DNA of 64,000 nucleotides from Meghimatium bilineatum (GCA_034231615.1 CM067314.1:8061501-8125500); one strand, 5' to 3'; shown: positions 44,412 to 56,805, counted from the first letter of the stretch. Made by a program: numbers and translations. The notes: a model not told the origin generated them from the sequence alone.

Positions 44412-44762
44412 TACGTCCGCGTTTCCCTTACTTTTGTAGAGTCTTATAGAAGCAGCAATGTTTCATGTTTATTGTTGACCTTAAAGAATTATTCCATCTG
44501 TGCTACTTAAAATCTGTCTTTGATGCTGGTTGGGTCTCAGAAATTATCCGTTATTGGTCTACATCGATCTTCTGTGCATGCTAGAAATATTATCATGACT
44601 GCATGATTTCTCTTTTCTTTATGTCGTTACAAATTATCAATCAGTCTTTATATCTGCCTCTTTTAATTGATTCCGTGTTGTGTCATGTTTCACAGACACC
44701 TAAAGTAGCATATTAAATCCATAGCTTAATCTAAAATGCCTTATTTCCACCTTATTCCGATA
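44412..44762. other. Unassigned stretch
   Basis: Nothing recognised. Confidence 0.5.
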
Positions 44763-44763
44763 T

Positions 44764-44900
44764 TTCTTATTCAGGGAACGATACTGCTTACCCAGGGGAC
44801 GATATTGCTTATTCAGGGGACGATACTGCTTATCCATGGGACGATATTGCTTATCCAGGGGACGATACTGCTTATTCAGGGAACGATATTGCTTATTATA
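44764..44900. repeat. 21 bp tandem repeat, about six units
   Basis: Units of TTATTCAGGGGACGATACTG with a few substitutions. Confidence 0.95.
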
Positions 44901-44940
44901 AGAAATTCTGTTCCAATATATTATTTAACCTTGTTCCGTG

Positions 44941-45700
44941 ACATTAAAACTCACACTGAGGAACATATGAAAACTCACACTCAGGAACATATGAAAACTC
45001 ACACTGAGGAACATATGAAAACTCACACTCAGGAACATATGAAAACTCACACTCAGGAACATATGAAAACTCACACTGAGGAACATATGAAAACTCACAC
45101 TGAAGAACATATGAAAACTCACACTGAGGAACATATGAAAACTCACACTGAGGAACATATGAAAACTCACACTGAGGAACATATGAAAACTCACACTGAG
45201 GAACATATGAAAACTCACACTGAGGAACATATGAAAACTCACACTGAAGAAAATATGAAAACTCACACTGAGGAACATATGAAAACTCACACTCAGGGAC
45301 ATATGAAACTCACACTGAGGAACATATGAAAACTCACACTGAGGAACATATGAAAACTCACACTCAGGGACATATGAAAACTCACACTCAGGGACATATG
45401 AAAACTCACACTGAGGAACATATAAAAAATCACACTCAGGGACATATGAAAACTCACACTCAGGGACATATGAAAACTCACACTCAGGGACATATGAAAA
45501 CTCACACTGAGGAACATATAAAAACTCACACTGAGGAACATATGAAAACTCACACTGAGGAACATATGAAAACTCACACTGAGGAACATATGAAAACTCA
45601 CACTGAGGAACATATGAAAACTCACACTGAGGAACATATGAAAACTCACACTGAGGAACATATGAAAACTCACACTGAGGAACATATGAAAACTCAGTAA
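44941..45700. repeat. 24 bp minisatellite, about 32 units
   Basis: Units of AAAACTCACACTGAGGAACA plus TATG; variants carry CTCAGGAAC or CTCAGGGAC. As 24 is a multiple of three and the unit lacks stops, very long frames stay open on both strands (MKTHTEEH and FHMFLSVS repeats). Composition and dual-strand openness argue against a real gene. Confidence 0.95.
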
Positions 45701-45910
45701 GTGACATATCAAAACATAAGGTAAGAAAAATATTAAAACATGAAGGGAGAAAAAATTCATAATAAATAATAAGACAGACAGTGTAAAATATCAAACATGA
45801 AGGGAGAAAAAGAAACACAGAGAGATGGAGATAGAGAGAGAGATAGAAATTGAATGATAAATAGAATACGACACATCGCGACAATAAGAAAGAGTCAGAG
45901 ATATATATAT

Positions 45911-46725
45911 CATCATTAAGTGCCGTCTCCGCAACGAAGGTTGGCTGCAACGTATCTCCAACATCTCCTGTCTCTTGTCTTGGTGGTGCACTCTGCTAGA
46001 CTGTAACCTGTCCATCGTGTAATGTTACTCTCCTACTTGTATCTCTGCCTACCTCTTGCTCGCTTCCCTTTGACTTTACCCTCAAGTAAGGTTTTCAATA
46101 AGGTGTCATGTCTTTGAGTGTGTCCAAAGTATTTTATTTGCCTGATCTTTATTTCTCCTAGTAGTTCTTTCTTCATATTAAGTGTCTTTAGCACCTCTTT
46201 ATTTGTTTTATTCTCTTTCCATGATGTTCTCCCTATTCTTCTATATACCCACATCTCAAAGGCATCAATTTTGTCTTCTAATTGTTTATTTAGTGTCCAT
46301 GTTTCTGAGCCATACATTAATATGGAATAGATGTAGCATTTTATAATTCTCATTTTTAACTTGTTTGTAATTTGTTTAGATATTAATAATTTCCTCATGT
46401 CATTGAAGGTACTTTTAGCCATTCCTATTTTCCTATTAACTTCTGTTTCACATCTGCCATCATTTGTGACTATGTGTCCAAGATATTGATACTGTTTTAC
46501 TTGTTGTAGTTTCTCTCCCTGTATGTTTATGTATACCTCCTGTTCTTCTGTGTCTTTGCTGATTATCATGGTTTTTGTTTTATGAATATTTATATCTAGT
46601 CCATATTCATTACTTGATTTATTGACTTGATCTATTAGTCTTTGTAGTTCATGTTCACTTTCTGCTAAAAGAACAGTGTCATCTGCATATCTAAGGTTGT
46701 TTATTATTTTCCCATTGATATTGAG
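45911..46725 (-). mobile_element. LINE family L-b, RT palm to 3' tail
   Basis: The minus strand reads INGKIINNLRYADDTVLLAE (catalytic YADD), SNEYGLDINIHKTKTMIISK, QYQYLGHIVTNDGRCETEVN, YIYSILMYGSETWTLNKQLE, FEMWVYRRIGRTSWKENKTN and KGKRARGRQRYK. It ends in a GATGATGA-type tail near 45911. The 178-codon stretch from the MIIS block is uninterrupted, making this one of the better preserved copies. The 5' end is truncated at a (TA)n tract. Confidence 0.9.
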
Positions 46726-47810
<1,085 letters not shown>

Positions 47811-47811
47811 C

Positions 47812-48164
47812 GTCTGTGATACCATCTGTATATATATATATATATAGAATCAAAGAACACATGTGGTTGCGTATGTGGGTCTCACCAATGGCACACTAGA
47901 TCAAAAAACCCATGCAACAAAAACCTTTAATAGATGACATGCCGTTATATTGAGGCTCTCTTATGGAAGCCTTGTAGCATGTCATCTATACAATTATAGA
48001 CCCCCTCTGAGTAAAAGGCTCCTTCAATAGACATCGCACTAAGCCGAAAGCTGAAGTCTCCTGTGTATGAAACAAAGCACATGAAAACCACCCCACTGCA
48101 CATAAGAAGTAAGAACTAATGGCTCGCAATTCCTGGGGTTCTCAAACAAACATATTGAAAGATA

Positions 48165-48199
<35 letters not shown>

Positions 48200-48900
48200 G
48201 AGAAGTGCATGCTTATTAAATTAGGGATCAAAATTCACTAATAAACTCTGCGTATTGAGCTGCAGACGAGGGCTCTCCCACGAGACTGAGAGCCTATTGA
48301 AAGGATTCACCCACTGCTAGCGGCAATTTTCTAAAATTTAAGACCAAATTAAAAATAACTGGTTCGTTCCATGCCTCTATCCCAGAAAGTGTGATTCAGG
48401 TACTGCAAACTGTGGACAAATGAAAACTGCATTTTTAGAAAACATACAAATGCACATATATTGGTTTGGCTTCATTGTTTCCAGTGAAGATATAATGTGA
48501 AGGGATATAAATGACACTGTCTGAGATGAATCATTATTTTTATGTCAACGATTCTCAACATGTGAAATATTGAAACTTATCAAGATTTCTAGCGAAAACA
48601 GGAGCCCTACAATAAATAGGTTAAGAACCCATGATAATTATATTTTATGAAATCTGATAACTTTGCCGCAGACATTGATTTTATAAGTACATTGCATAAA
48701 TATAGCAGATATTAGAGGTAATTGGTTGTTGATCAGCGAACTTCACTCCCTGTCAAGATTCATAAGCATTCAATTAATTATAAACAGGAAGAAGATATAT
48801 TCACATAGGTTGTTTTCTAAATAAACACATATATCATTCACCAGGTGCTATATCATAATTGTGTCACATTTTACTTATTTTCTAGCTGATTGTAAAGATA
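47812..48900. other. Unassigned; short (TA)n runs and one hairpin
   Basis: (TA)n runs at about 47828-47846 and 48165-48197. A stem-loop at 47931-47988 is listed separately. The rest is apparently single-copy DNA without coding signal. Confidence 0.5.
47931..47988. other. 58 nt stem-loop
   Basis: TAGATGACATGC (47931-47942) and GCATGTCATCTA (47977-47988) are a perfect 12 bp inverted pair. An inner AGGCT/AGCCT pair extends the fold after an internal loop. The size suits a small hairpin RNA or a tiny inverted-repeat remnant. No other evidence of expression. Confidence 0.4.
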
Positions 48901-49624
48901 CGCCCCTAAATTGAGTATCTTCAGACTATAGACGGTTTCGTATCTTCAAATCATATACAATCTTGTATCTTTATACTATACACAATCTTGTATCTTCATA
49001 CGATATACAATCTTGTATCGTCATACGATATACAATCGTGTATCTTCATACGATATACAATCTGGTATCTTCATACGATATACAATCATGTATCGTCATA
49101 CGTAATACAATCTTGTATCTTAAAGCGATATACAATCTTGTATCTTCCTACGATATACAATTTTTTATCTGCATACTATAGACGGTCGAATGTCCTACTA
49201 TAGACGGTCTCGAATGTCCTACTATAGACGGTCTCGAATGTCCTACTATAGACGGTCTCGAATGTCCTACTATAGACGGTCTCGAATGTCCTACTATAGA
49301 CGGTCTCGAATGCCCTACTATAGACGGTCTCGAATGTCCTACTATAGACGGTCTCGAATGTCCTACTATAGACGGTCTCAAATGTCCTACTATAGACGGT
49401 CTCGTATGTCCTACTATAGACGGTCTCAAATGTCCTACTATAGACGGTCTCGAATGTCCTACTATAGACGGTCTCAAATGTCCTACTATAGACGGTCTCG
49501 AATGTCCTACTATAGACGGTCTCGAATGTCCTACTATAGACGGTCTCAAATGTCCTACTATAGACGGTCTCGAATGTCCTACTATAGACGGTCTCGAATG
49601 TCCTACTATAGACGGTCTTGTCTC

Positions 49625-49860
49625 TTTATACAAGAGACATAAAAAGCGAATATACACAACAGAAAACGACAACTAAGAACTATAGAACTCACATGGTCAA
49701 AATGTGAAGCCTTGTGAAGTCTATAATTTTTACTTGTTGTTTTCTGTTGTGTTTGTTCACTTTCTGTCTTGATAAAGGCCTTTTGCTAGAAACCTCAATT
49801 CGTGTGTTTTATTTTGTGTGTCTTTAGTAATTAACAAAACATTTTTACCGTTTCTGGATT
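49625..49860 (+). mobile_element. Probable Penelope-like 3' end with hammerhead-like motif
   Basis: Contains CTTGATAAAGGCCTTTTGCT, then AGAAACCTC (49768-49796), aligning with the 53666-53693 motif and sharing a GTTTGTTxxCT lead and a TGTTTTATTTTG trailer with it. Degenerate; family assignment is inference. Confidence 0.4.
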
Positions 49861-49955
49861 TATCTCTTCATACCATAGACGGTTTTATGTCTTCATACTA
49901 TAGAGGATCTCGTACCTTCATACCATAGAGAATTTCGTATCTTCATACTATAGAG

Positions 49956-50326
49956 CAGGGGTCGGCAACCTATGGCACGCGTGCCACACTTTGCACGCAA
50001 AGCAATTTCAAATGGCACGCAGACTCTTCACGTTTCCTTTATAAAGTTCATTATAAATCGATTAGTGGGGTTTCCTCGCTCATTTCGGCTCTTGGGCGTA
50101 GCAGGGTACCAGCCACAGACTTACGCAGACGTGTTACATATTAGGGCCCTTCATATTTACATATTATTGAATATCACTATGTATTAATTAATTAAAATAT
50201 AAAACAAATATATGGTAAAATAAGAATATTGGCCTCGACTTGTATAAAATGATATGTGATGTTGGCACTCTGAATAATCTGAAACCTTAGGTTGGCACAC
50301 AGCTAGCAAAAGGTTGCCGACCCCTG
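49956..50326. mobile_element. hAT-type MITE with perfect ends and 8 bp duplication
   Basis: A 371 bp element with a perfect 15 bp terminal inverted repeat, CAGGGGTCGGCAACC (49956-49970) and GGTTGCCGACCCCTG (50312-50326). It is flanked by identical 8 bp CTATAGAG (49948-49955, 50327-50334). Subterminal GGCACGCGTGCC is itself palindromic. The interior has only a short open frame (about 70 codons) with no transposase motif, so this is a non-autonomous element. It inserted into the minisatellite. Confidence 0.95.
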
Positions 50327-50611
50327 CTATAGAGGATATCGTATCTTCATACTATAGAGACTCTCGTATCTTCTTACTATAGACGGTCTAATATCTTCAT
50401 ACTATAGTCGGTCTCGTATCTTCATACTATAGACGGTCTCGTATCTTCATACTATAGACGGTCTCGTATCTTCATACTATAGACGGTCTCGTATCTTCTT
50501 ACTATAGACGGTCTCGTATAATTTACATAATGTCCGTATTATCATTCTCCTCTTCTTCTACTTATATTCTCAAAATCCACCTCGTTCACAGATTGTAATA
50601 CGTGGTATATA

Positions 50612-51800
50612 ATGTCAGTGATATAATGTAAGTGATATAATGTAAGTGATATAATGCGAGTGATATAATGTAAGTGATATAATGCGAGTGATATAATGCT
50701 AGTGATATAATGTAAGTGATATAATGCGAGTGATATAATGTAAGTGATATAATGTAAGTGATATAATGCGAGTGATATGATGCGAGTGATATAATACACA
50801 GGTATATAATGTAAGTGATATAATGTAAGTGATATAATGTAAGTGATATAATGTAAGTGATATAATGTAAGTGATATAATGTGAGTGATATAATACACAG
50901 GTATATAATGTAAGTGATATAATGCGAGTGATATAATGTAAGTGATATAATGCGGGTGATATAATACACAGGTATATAATGTAAGTGATATAATGCGAGT
51001 GATGTAATGTAAGTGATATAATGCGGGTGATATAATACACAGGTATATAATGTAAGTGATATAATGCGAGTGATATAATGTACAGGTATATAATGCGAGT
51101 GATATAATACAGGTATATAAATGCGAGTGATATAATGCGAGTGATATAATACACAGGTATATAAATGCGAGTGATATAATACACAGGTATATATTTGCGA
51201 GTGATATAATGCGAGTGATATAATACACAGGTATATAATGCGAGTGATGTAATACACAGGTATATAATGCGAGTGATGTGATACACAGGTATATAAATGC
51301 GAGTGATATAATGCGAGTGATATAATACACAGGTATATACATGCGAGTGATATAATGCGAGTGATATAATGCGAGTGATATAATGCTAGGAATGTAGTGT
51401 TAGGTATATAATGCGAGTGATATAATACACAGGTATATAATGCGAGTGATATAATGCACAGGTATATAATGCGAGTGATGTAATACACAGGTATATAAAT
51501 GCGAGTGATATAATGCGAGTGATATAATACACAGGTATATACATGCGAGTGATATAATGCGAGTGATATAATGCGAGTGATATAATGCTAGGAATGTAGT
51601 GTTAGGTATATAATGCGAGTGATATAATACACAGGTATATAATGCGAGTGATATAATGCACAGGTATATAATGTGAGTGATATAATGCGCAGGTATATAA
51701 TGCGAGTGATATGATGTACAGGTATATAATGCGAGTGATATAATGCTAGTAATGTAGTGTTTGGTATATAATGCGAGGCATATAATGCGAGTGATATAAT
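50612..51800. repeat. 1.2 kb minisatellite of 14-15 bp and 29 bp units
   Basis: The left part is mainly GTGATATAATGTAAGTGATA. The right part alternates GTGATATAATGCGA with ATACACAGGTATATAATGCG. A block with GCTAGGAATGTAGTGTTAGG at 51382 and 51588 shows a higher-order duplication of about 206 bp. The Ile/Tyr/Leu-rich minus-strand frames (up to 300 codons) are artefacts. Confidence 0.95.
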
Positions 51801-51829
51801 GCACAGGTATACACAGGTATAATGCATTG

Positions 51830-52505
51830 CAGAAAAGTGTATATATTAAACAGAACATCTGCTTATTTCAATTGACACATCTGACTTCTGTACTGCATGT
51901 GTGTGTGTGTGTGTCTTTTCTAAACTTTGACGTTATATGTTAGTGAACTTCCTCAACTTCCTTACTCACATCGGTTCTTTCCTAGAAAAAAGGTATAAAT
52001 GTTATACTTGTTAAGAAATCTGTGCCGATCCTAACGATTTGGTCATTTGTAACGTCACTCTGCCGCTACACTCCTAGTTACAAAATGGCAACCATAATTG
52101 TTCTGAGCTTTCGTTCAGCCAATAAATTCATTGTTACCAATGCACGGAGTGTTCCTAGATGCAGAGACATACATTATGGAGGTCATACTGTAATCTTAAC
52201 CTAATTGTCTTGTGAAGAAGACTACCTGAAACTGCGCTGTTAAAAAGATAATCAATAAACACTTGAAGAAAACAGTTTTATTCTCCCTTTTTTCGTAGTG
52301 AAATTCTAATTTCGTTTCGGACCACATTTTGGTTTGTTAAAAAATTTTACTAATCTAATTTTATATTCGTTTATAACTCACCAATGAGTGTCATTTTTAA
52401 TGAACTCTGGTTGCATACTTGCCCACTTGGTAAGATCACATCTGTGTCTACAGAATTTGAGACTGAAGTATGTTTATACAATGTAATTACAGTAGCTTTA
52501 AACAT
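51830..52505. other. Unassigned; short (TG)n at 51898-51914
   Basis: No gene recognised. A 60-codon open frame at 52022 has no familiar motif. Confidence 0.5.
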
Positions 52506-52509
52506 GCAC

Positions 52510-53190
52510 TCTTCTCCACATCTGTTTGCATGCACGTGAGCGCAACACTTCTCCACATCTGTTTGCATGCACGTGAGCGCAACACTTCTCCACATCTGTT
52601 TATAGACAAGTTAGCACCACACTATTCCACATCTGTTTATAGACAAGTTAGCGCCACTCTTTTCCACATCTGTTTATAGACAAGTTAGCACCACTCTTCT
52701 CTACATCTGTTTATAGACAAGTTAGCACCACACTTCTCCATATCTGTTTATAGACATGTTAGCACCACTCTTCTCCACATCTGTTTATAGACAAGTTAGC
52801 ACCACACTTCTCCACATCTGTTTATAGACATGTTAGCACCACTCTTCTCCACATCTATTTATAGACATGTTAGCACCACACTTCTCCACATCTGTTTATA
52901 GACATGTTAGCACCACACTTCTCCACATCTGTTTATAGACATGTTAGCACCACTCTTCTCCACATCTGTTTATAGACAAGTTAGCACCACACTTCTCCAC
53001 ATCTGTTTATAGACATGTTAGCACCACTCTTCTCCACATCTATTTATAGACATGTTAGCACCACACTTCTCCACATCTGTTTATAGACATGTTAGCACCA
53101 CTCTTCTCCACATCTGTGTAGAACGTGAGCACCACACTTCTCCACATCTGTTTGCATGAACGTGAGCACCACACTTCTCCACATATTTGT
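52510..53190. repeat. 37 bp minisatellite, about 18 units, with matching edges
   Basis: Interior units: CCACATCTGTTTATAGACAA plus GTTAGCACCACACTTCT. At both edges the unit is different: TGTTTGCATGCACGTGAGCG at the left and TGTTTGCATGAACGTGAGCA at the right. Interior variants ACAAGTT and ACATGTT alternate. Confidence 0.95.
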
Positions 53191-53399
53191 ACATGGTACG
53201 TGGGATCAGCTGGAAGAGAGAGAGGGGAGAGAAAAAGAGCCCAAAAAAGGCAGGAACAGACGAGGAAGAGCAAACAGCAGGAAGAATATATGAGCAGATA
53301 ATGGTGATATATGAGAATAAAATAGTGCAATAACTTAACTGATACAGCTTCTGGTCACAGCTCCTACCATCTGACTCTCCCACCTGATCCGTCGTACCA

Positions 53400-53780
53400 T
53401 CTCATTTTGCTCTTCCCTTACATTATGATTGCTTGTCTGTAATATTCATTCTCTGTTGTCACTTTTGAGGTAAGTATTTTAAATTTATTTTTAATATACT
53501 TTTAATTTACTTACTACTATCTTCTCCCCGTATCTACTTCTCTCCTGTCATGCTTCCACATCTTTACTTCCTCCATTACCTATGTGCAATTGCCCTCCTC
53601 TCCTCCTTATTATAACCCCATTTGTCTCCATGTAAGATTTGTTTTATTGTGGTAGTTTGTTTGTCCTGATGAAGGCTTTATAGTCGAAACGTCGTCTGGC
53701 CCTGCATCTCGTTGTTAAATTGTGTTATGTTTTATTTTGGTAACACATCTACATAATTTTTGTATATCTTGACATTTGCC
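53400..53780 (+). mobile_element. Probable Penelope-like 3' end with hammerhead-like core
   Basis: CCTGATGAAGGCTTTATAG (core CTGATGA at 53666-53672), then TCGAAACGTCGTC (GAAAC 53686-53690, GTC 53691-53693). Best of the four motifs in the window: both core blocks and the GTC cleavage triplet are intact, and the middle can form a short stem II. Flanking helix I pairing is weak. The assignment rests on the published occurrence of such cores in Penelope-like elements. Confidence 0.45.
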
Positions 53781-53814
53781 CAGTGTTACCCCAACCACCT
53801 GCTTCCTGTTTAGG

Positions 53815-54005
53815 GTTGATGCCCTACACTGGAATATTTATCATTATGTTGGTATACTGGATGTTGAGAATCTTACGAAGGCAGCTTAGGTAGAAGTGGT
53901 TGATTCGTCTAGCATATGCTGTCCATGTTTCACAGGCATAAAGGAGTGATGATATTACAAGATGGTATTCTAAATGATGGAGGCAGACGAGATAGAAGGG
54001 TATGA
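53815..54005 (-). mobile_element. LINE family L-d fragment
   Basis: The minus strand reads LVISSLLYACETWTAYARRI, then NHFYLSCLRKILNIQ, matching the LLYACETWTVYARH and HFHLTCLRKLLNI blocks of L-d. About 190 bp. Confidence 0.75.
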
Positions 54006-54029
54006 TAACCGTAACAACCTTCAATTATA

Positions 54030-54262
54030 AGACATAAGATATAAACATGATTACATAAGATATAAACATGATTACATAAGATGTAAACATGATTACAAAA
54101 GACGTAAACATGATTACATAAGATGTAAACATGATTACATAAGATGTAAACATGATTACATAAGATATAAACATGATTACATAAGATATAAACATGATTA
54201 CATAAGATGTAAACATGATTACATAAGATATAAACATGATTACATAAGATATAAACATGATT
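54030..54262. repeat. 21 bp minisatellite, 11 units
   Basis: Units of GATTACATAAGATATAAACA plus T. The minus-strand frames (FISYVIM and similar) are artefacts. Confidence 0.95.
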
Positions 54263-54479
54263 GATAATCAAGACAGGTCAATTGTAAGATTAAGACTAAG
54301 TATTATAGCTTGTTGACAGTAATCACAAGACAAATTGGCAAATTGACAAATGAGTGAATTGATTACTATTATCAAATAACACAATATTATTGTAGAAAAT
54401 ATTAGATAAAATATGGCCACAAATTGCAAAATTATATAATATATAGTACATATAATATAAATTATATAATATATTTCTA

Positions 54480-54650
54480 ATTGACAAAGAGGTAGACAGA
54501 GATACAGATGGGAGAGTAATATCACAAAATGGACAGGTTACAGTCTAGCAGAGTGCACCATCAAACAAGAGACGGGGGATGTTGGAGATCTGTTGCAGCC
54601 AACCTTCGTTGCGGAGATGGCACTTGATGATGATGATGATGATGATGAAT
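54480..54650 (+). mobile_element. LINE family L-b 3' end with (GAT)n tail
   Basis: CAAAATGGACAGGTTACAGT, then GATGTTGGAGATCTGTTGCA, then CAACCTTCGTTGCGGAGATG, then seven or more GAT repeats (54626-54650). It defines the plus-strand 3' end of L-b. The AT-rich DNA to its left (54265-54480) is unassigned. Confidence 0.85.
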
Positions 54651-54654
54651 TTAC

Positions 54655-55020
54655 AAAAGTATACAAAAACATGATCCAAACATAAATTTGATTTGGCCAT
54701 CAAATGGCAGAACATTATCGCAACCCTGATATTGATAAGGCAATAGGTTAATTGCCAGATTTAATACGATTTTATCGGCATTTTTTTGCAACCAATTAGA
54801 GCTTTAATTAAGAAGCCTATTAATTCTATTCACTGTGAGTGTTAACAACGTTATTTTACAAATGTCTGTTTTATTTTATTTTATTAATAGAACAGTGTTG
54901 ATTTCTTTATTTCAATTTGTCTTGCAGCGAGCCCAAAGATTTTTAATGAATAGGCCAGTGTTCTAGCATCCTCTAACGATGTAATGTGAGCTTGTTAGCG
55001 TAAGAAATATTTATTAACTG
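54655..55020. other. Unassigned stretch
   Basis: AT-rich; nothing recognised. Confidence 0.5.
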
Positions 55021-55021
55021 G

Positions 55022-55445
55022 CATATATTACATGTTTATTGTTAGGGAGTTGCAGTGAAGTATTAACTGTCACATATTACATGTTTACCGTTAGGGAGTT
55101 GCAGTGAAGTATTAACTGTCACATATTGCATGTTTACCGTTAGGTAGTTGTAGTGAAGTATTAACTGTCACATATTGCATGTTTACCGTTAGGTAGTTGT
55201 AGTGAAGTATTAACTGTCACATATTGCATGTTTACCGTTAGGTAGTTGTAGTGAAGTATTAACTGTCACATATTGCATGTTTACTGTTAGGTAGTTGTAG
55301 TGAAGTTTTAACTGTCACATATTGCATGTTTACCGTTAGGGAGTTGCAGTGAAGTATTAACTGTCACATATTGCATGTTTACCGTTAGGGAGTTGCAGTG
55401 AAGTATTAACTGTCACATATTGCATGTTTACCGTTAGGGAGTTGA
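55022..55445. repeat. 49 bp minisatellite, about 8.7 units
   Basis: Units contain TTAACTGTCACATATTGCAT and GTTTACCGTTAGGTAGTTG. Edge units carry GGGAGTTGCAG and inner ones GGTAGTTGTAG. Confidence 0.95.
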
Positions 55446-55483
55446 ACGAAAGGATTTTGTATCTGGTATTTATTCATCACTAA

Positions 55484-55778
55484 AGTAAAGGTAGGTTCCA
55501 TTGCAGCAATCTGCCGTCTGGGATGAAGATAACTCTTAACGTACTAAGCCGCAACAACTATTAGTTGTGGTGGCCAGTTCCCTTCCTTGCTGTCTGTACC
55601 TTCCCTAAATCACGGTCTGGTACTCATTTACTGCTGGGTCGACTGGAGAAACGGTCGTGTCAGGCGATACATCATGACCCGTCCATCTTTGTTGTCTGTA
55701 CGTGGAATCGAACCTGGCACATTGTAACCTGGTGATAGTAAGTAAGCCCAATATCAACTAGTCTACCGCGATAGCAAA
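55484..55778 (-). mobile_element. SINE E, minus strand
   Basis: Reverse complement of the family E body (GTACTAAGCCGCAACAACTA is the inverse of the TTGTTGCGGCTTAGTAC block). The tRNA-like head is at the right end, with GGTTCGATTCC read on the minus strand (a perfect B box). Confidence 0.88.
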
Positions 55779-55784
55779 TATTAC

Positions 55785-56098
55785 CCAATATCACAATATT
55801 CACCACTAACGCATGCTACATCTGCGTCGAATTTATTTCCATTTCCATTTTGTATTTATTGTGGGGATAACAGAGAGAGAAAGATGGCAGGGAATACAAA
55901 ATGTAAGCTGGAATACTTGATTTAAAATCTTGCTCTGACCAATACAGACTACATCGTAATGTATTATCTAGAAATACATACGTATATATATACATCTGGT
56001 GATGTGCATGTGAAAAGTTGGTATAATATCGTGTTCATTGCATAGCATTCATCCCAGCTTCTTTTTCATTTTTGGTTGTAGCATTTGTCCGGAGAATA
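55785..56098. other. Unassigned stretch
   Basis: No recognisable element. Confidence 0.5.
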
Positions 56099-56099
56099 T

Positions 56100-56462
56100 A
56101 ATTGTACTTATGTAAAACACAGGTTTACATAATCGCTTCACTCAGACACGACGGACTATAACTAAAACTAGTAGATCTAAAACTGAAACTAAAACTAAAA
56201 CCCACTAGTTTTAGTTATAGTTCCCCCTCCGAAGACGGATGTGTCAGACCATTGGTGTAAATAAAACGGCGACACAGCGCATTTGCTTTTTCTGGACTAC
56301 ATCCTGCTGGAAATCTTGTAAGACAGAGATCGAGCGGGAGTTTGAGAATGAACGCTGAAGAAGAAGAAGAAGTTATAGTCCGTACCCGCTAGTTTTAACT
56401 ATATAGTCCGCCGTGTCTGAATGAAGCGATTATATAAACCTGTATTTTACGTAAGTACAATT
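56100..56462. mobile_element. Foldback (inverted-repeat) element split by retroposon A
   Basis: Arms of about 75 bp at 56100-56176 and 56389-56462 are inverted copies of each other (AATTGTACTTATGTAAAACA against its complement at the right edge; CAGACACGACGGACTATA against TATAGTCCGCCGTGTCTG), with a few mismatches. The central part is A/C-rich with repeated AAAACTAAAACTA-like words. Without the A insertion the element would be about 205 bp, a MITE-like foldback. Superfamily not determined. Confidence 0.8.
56222..56370 (+). mobile_element. Family A retroposon with 9 bp target duplication
   Basis: Flanked by AGTTATAGT (56213-56221, 56371-56379). It starts TCCCCCTCCGAAGACGGATG and ends GAAGAAGAAGAAGA. 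The central hairpin is lost (CTTGTAAGACAGAG). It landed in the middle of the foldback element, so it is the younger of the two. Confidence 0.85.
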
Positions 56463-56464
56463 GT

Positions 56465-56800
56465 TGTTATATTTCACGCAGTTACCTTGTATTGATTGTC
56501 GTTGATAATATAACTACGTTAATACATTATCAATATTTTCTTAACGTTTCGGCGTGTAAACAATCTTGTGGACGGGATCGATCCTGGCACCTTTGAAGTG
56601 CAAGATGTGCCCACCACCTTATCTCACAAGCACGTTGCCGTACATATGTAAACAAAATCGACACACTGGATATTAGTTTCAAACTGTGGAGAAAGTCTAA
56701 ATGTTGAAATGGAGCAGTCGGATCGGAGGGGGGGGGGTTGTGGGTCAGAAGACGAAGATTACATTGTGATGGAGGAACACACAGTATAGACTTACTAAAG
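56465..56800. other. Unassigned stretch
   Basis: Includes a G run near 56730. No gene supported. Confidence 0.5.
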
Positions 56801-56805
56801 TGTCT

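Larger units (their letters stand above)
48905..50520. repeat. 24-25 bp minisatellite superfamily with two insertions
   Basis: Three related sub-arrays. 48905-49182: CGATATACAATCTTGTATC (25 bp). 49183-49622: CTATAGACGGTCTCGAATGT (24 bp, about 18 units). 49862-50520: CTATAGACGGTCTCGTATCT (25 bp). They share TATAGACGGTCTCG or derived words, so one array diversified. A Penelope-like 3' fragment (49625-49860) and a hAT MITE (49956-50326) interrupt it. The open frames on both strands of the 24 bp part are artefacts. Confidence 0.93.

Noticed and set aside
44925-45950. A 341-codon minus-strand frame of FHMFLSVS repeats
   Set aside because: Most of it is the 24 bp tandem array read in an open frame. 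The opposite strand is open too. No start context, signal or domain supports a gene.
50586-51488. A 300-codon minus-strand frame rich in YHSHYITRIISL
   Set aside because: A by-product of the GATATAATG minisatellite; several overlapping frames are open at once.
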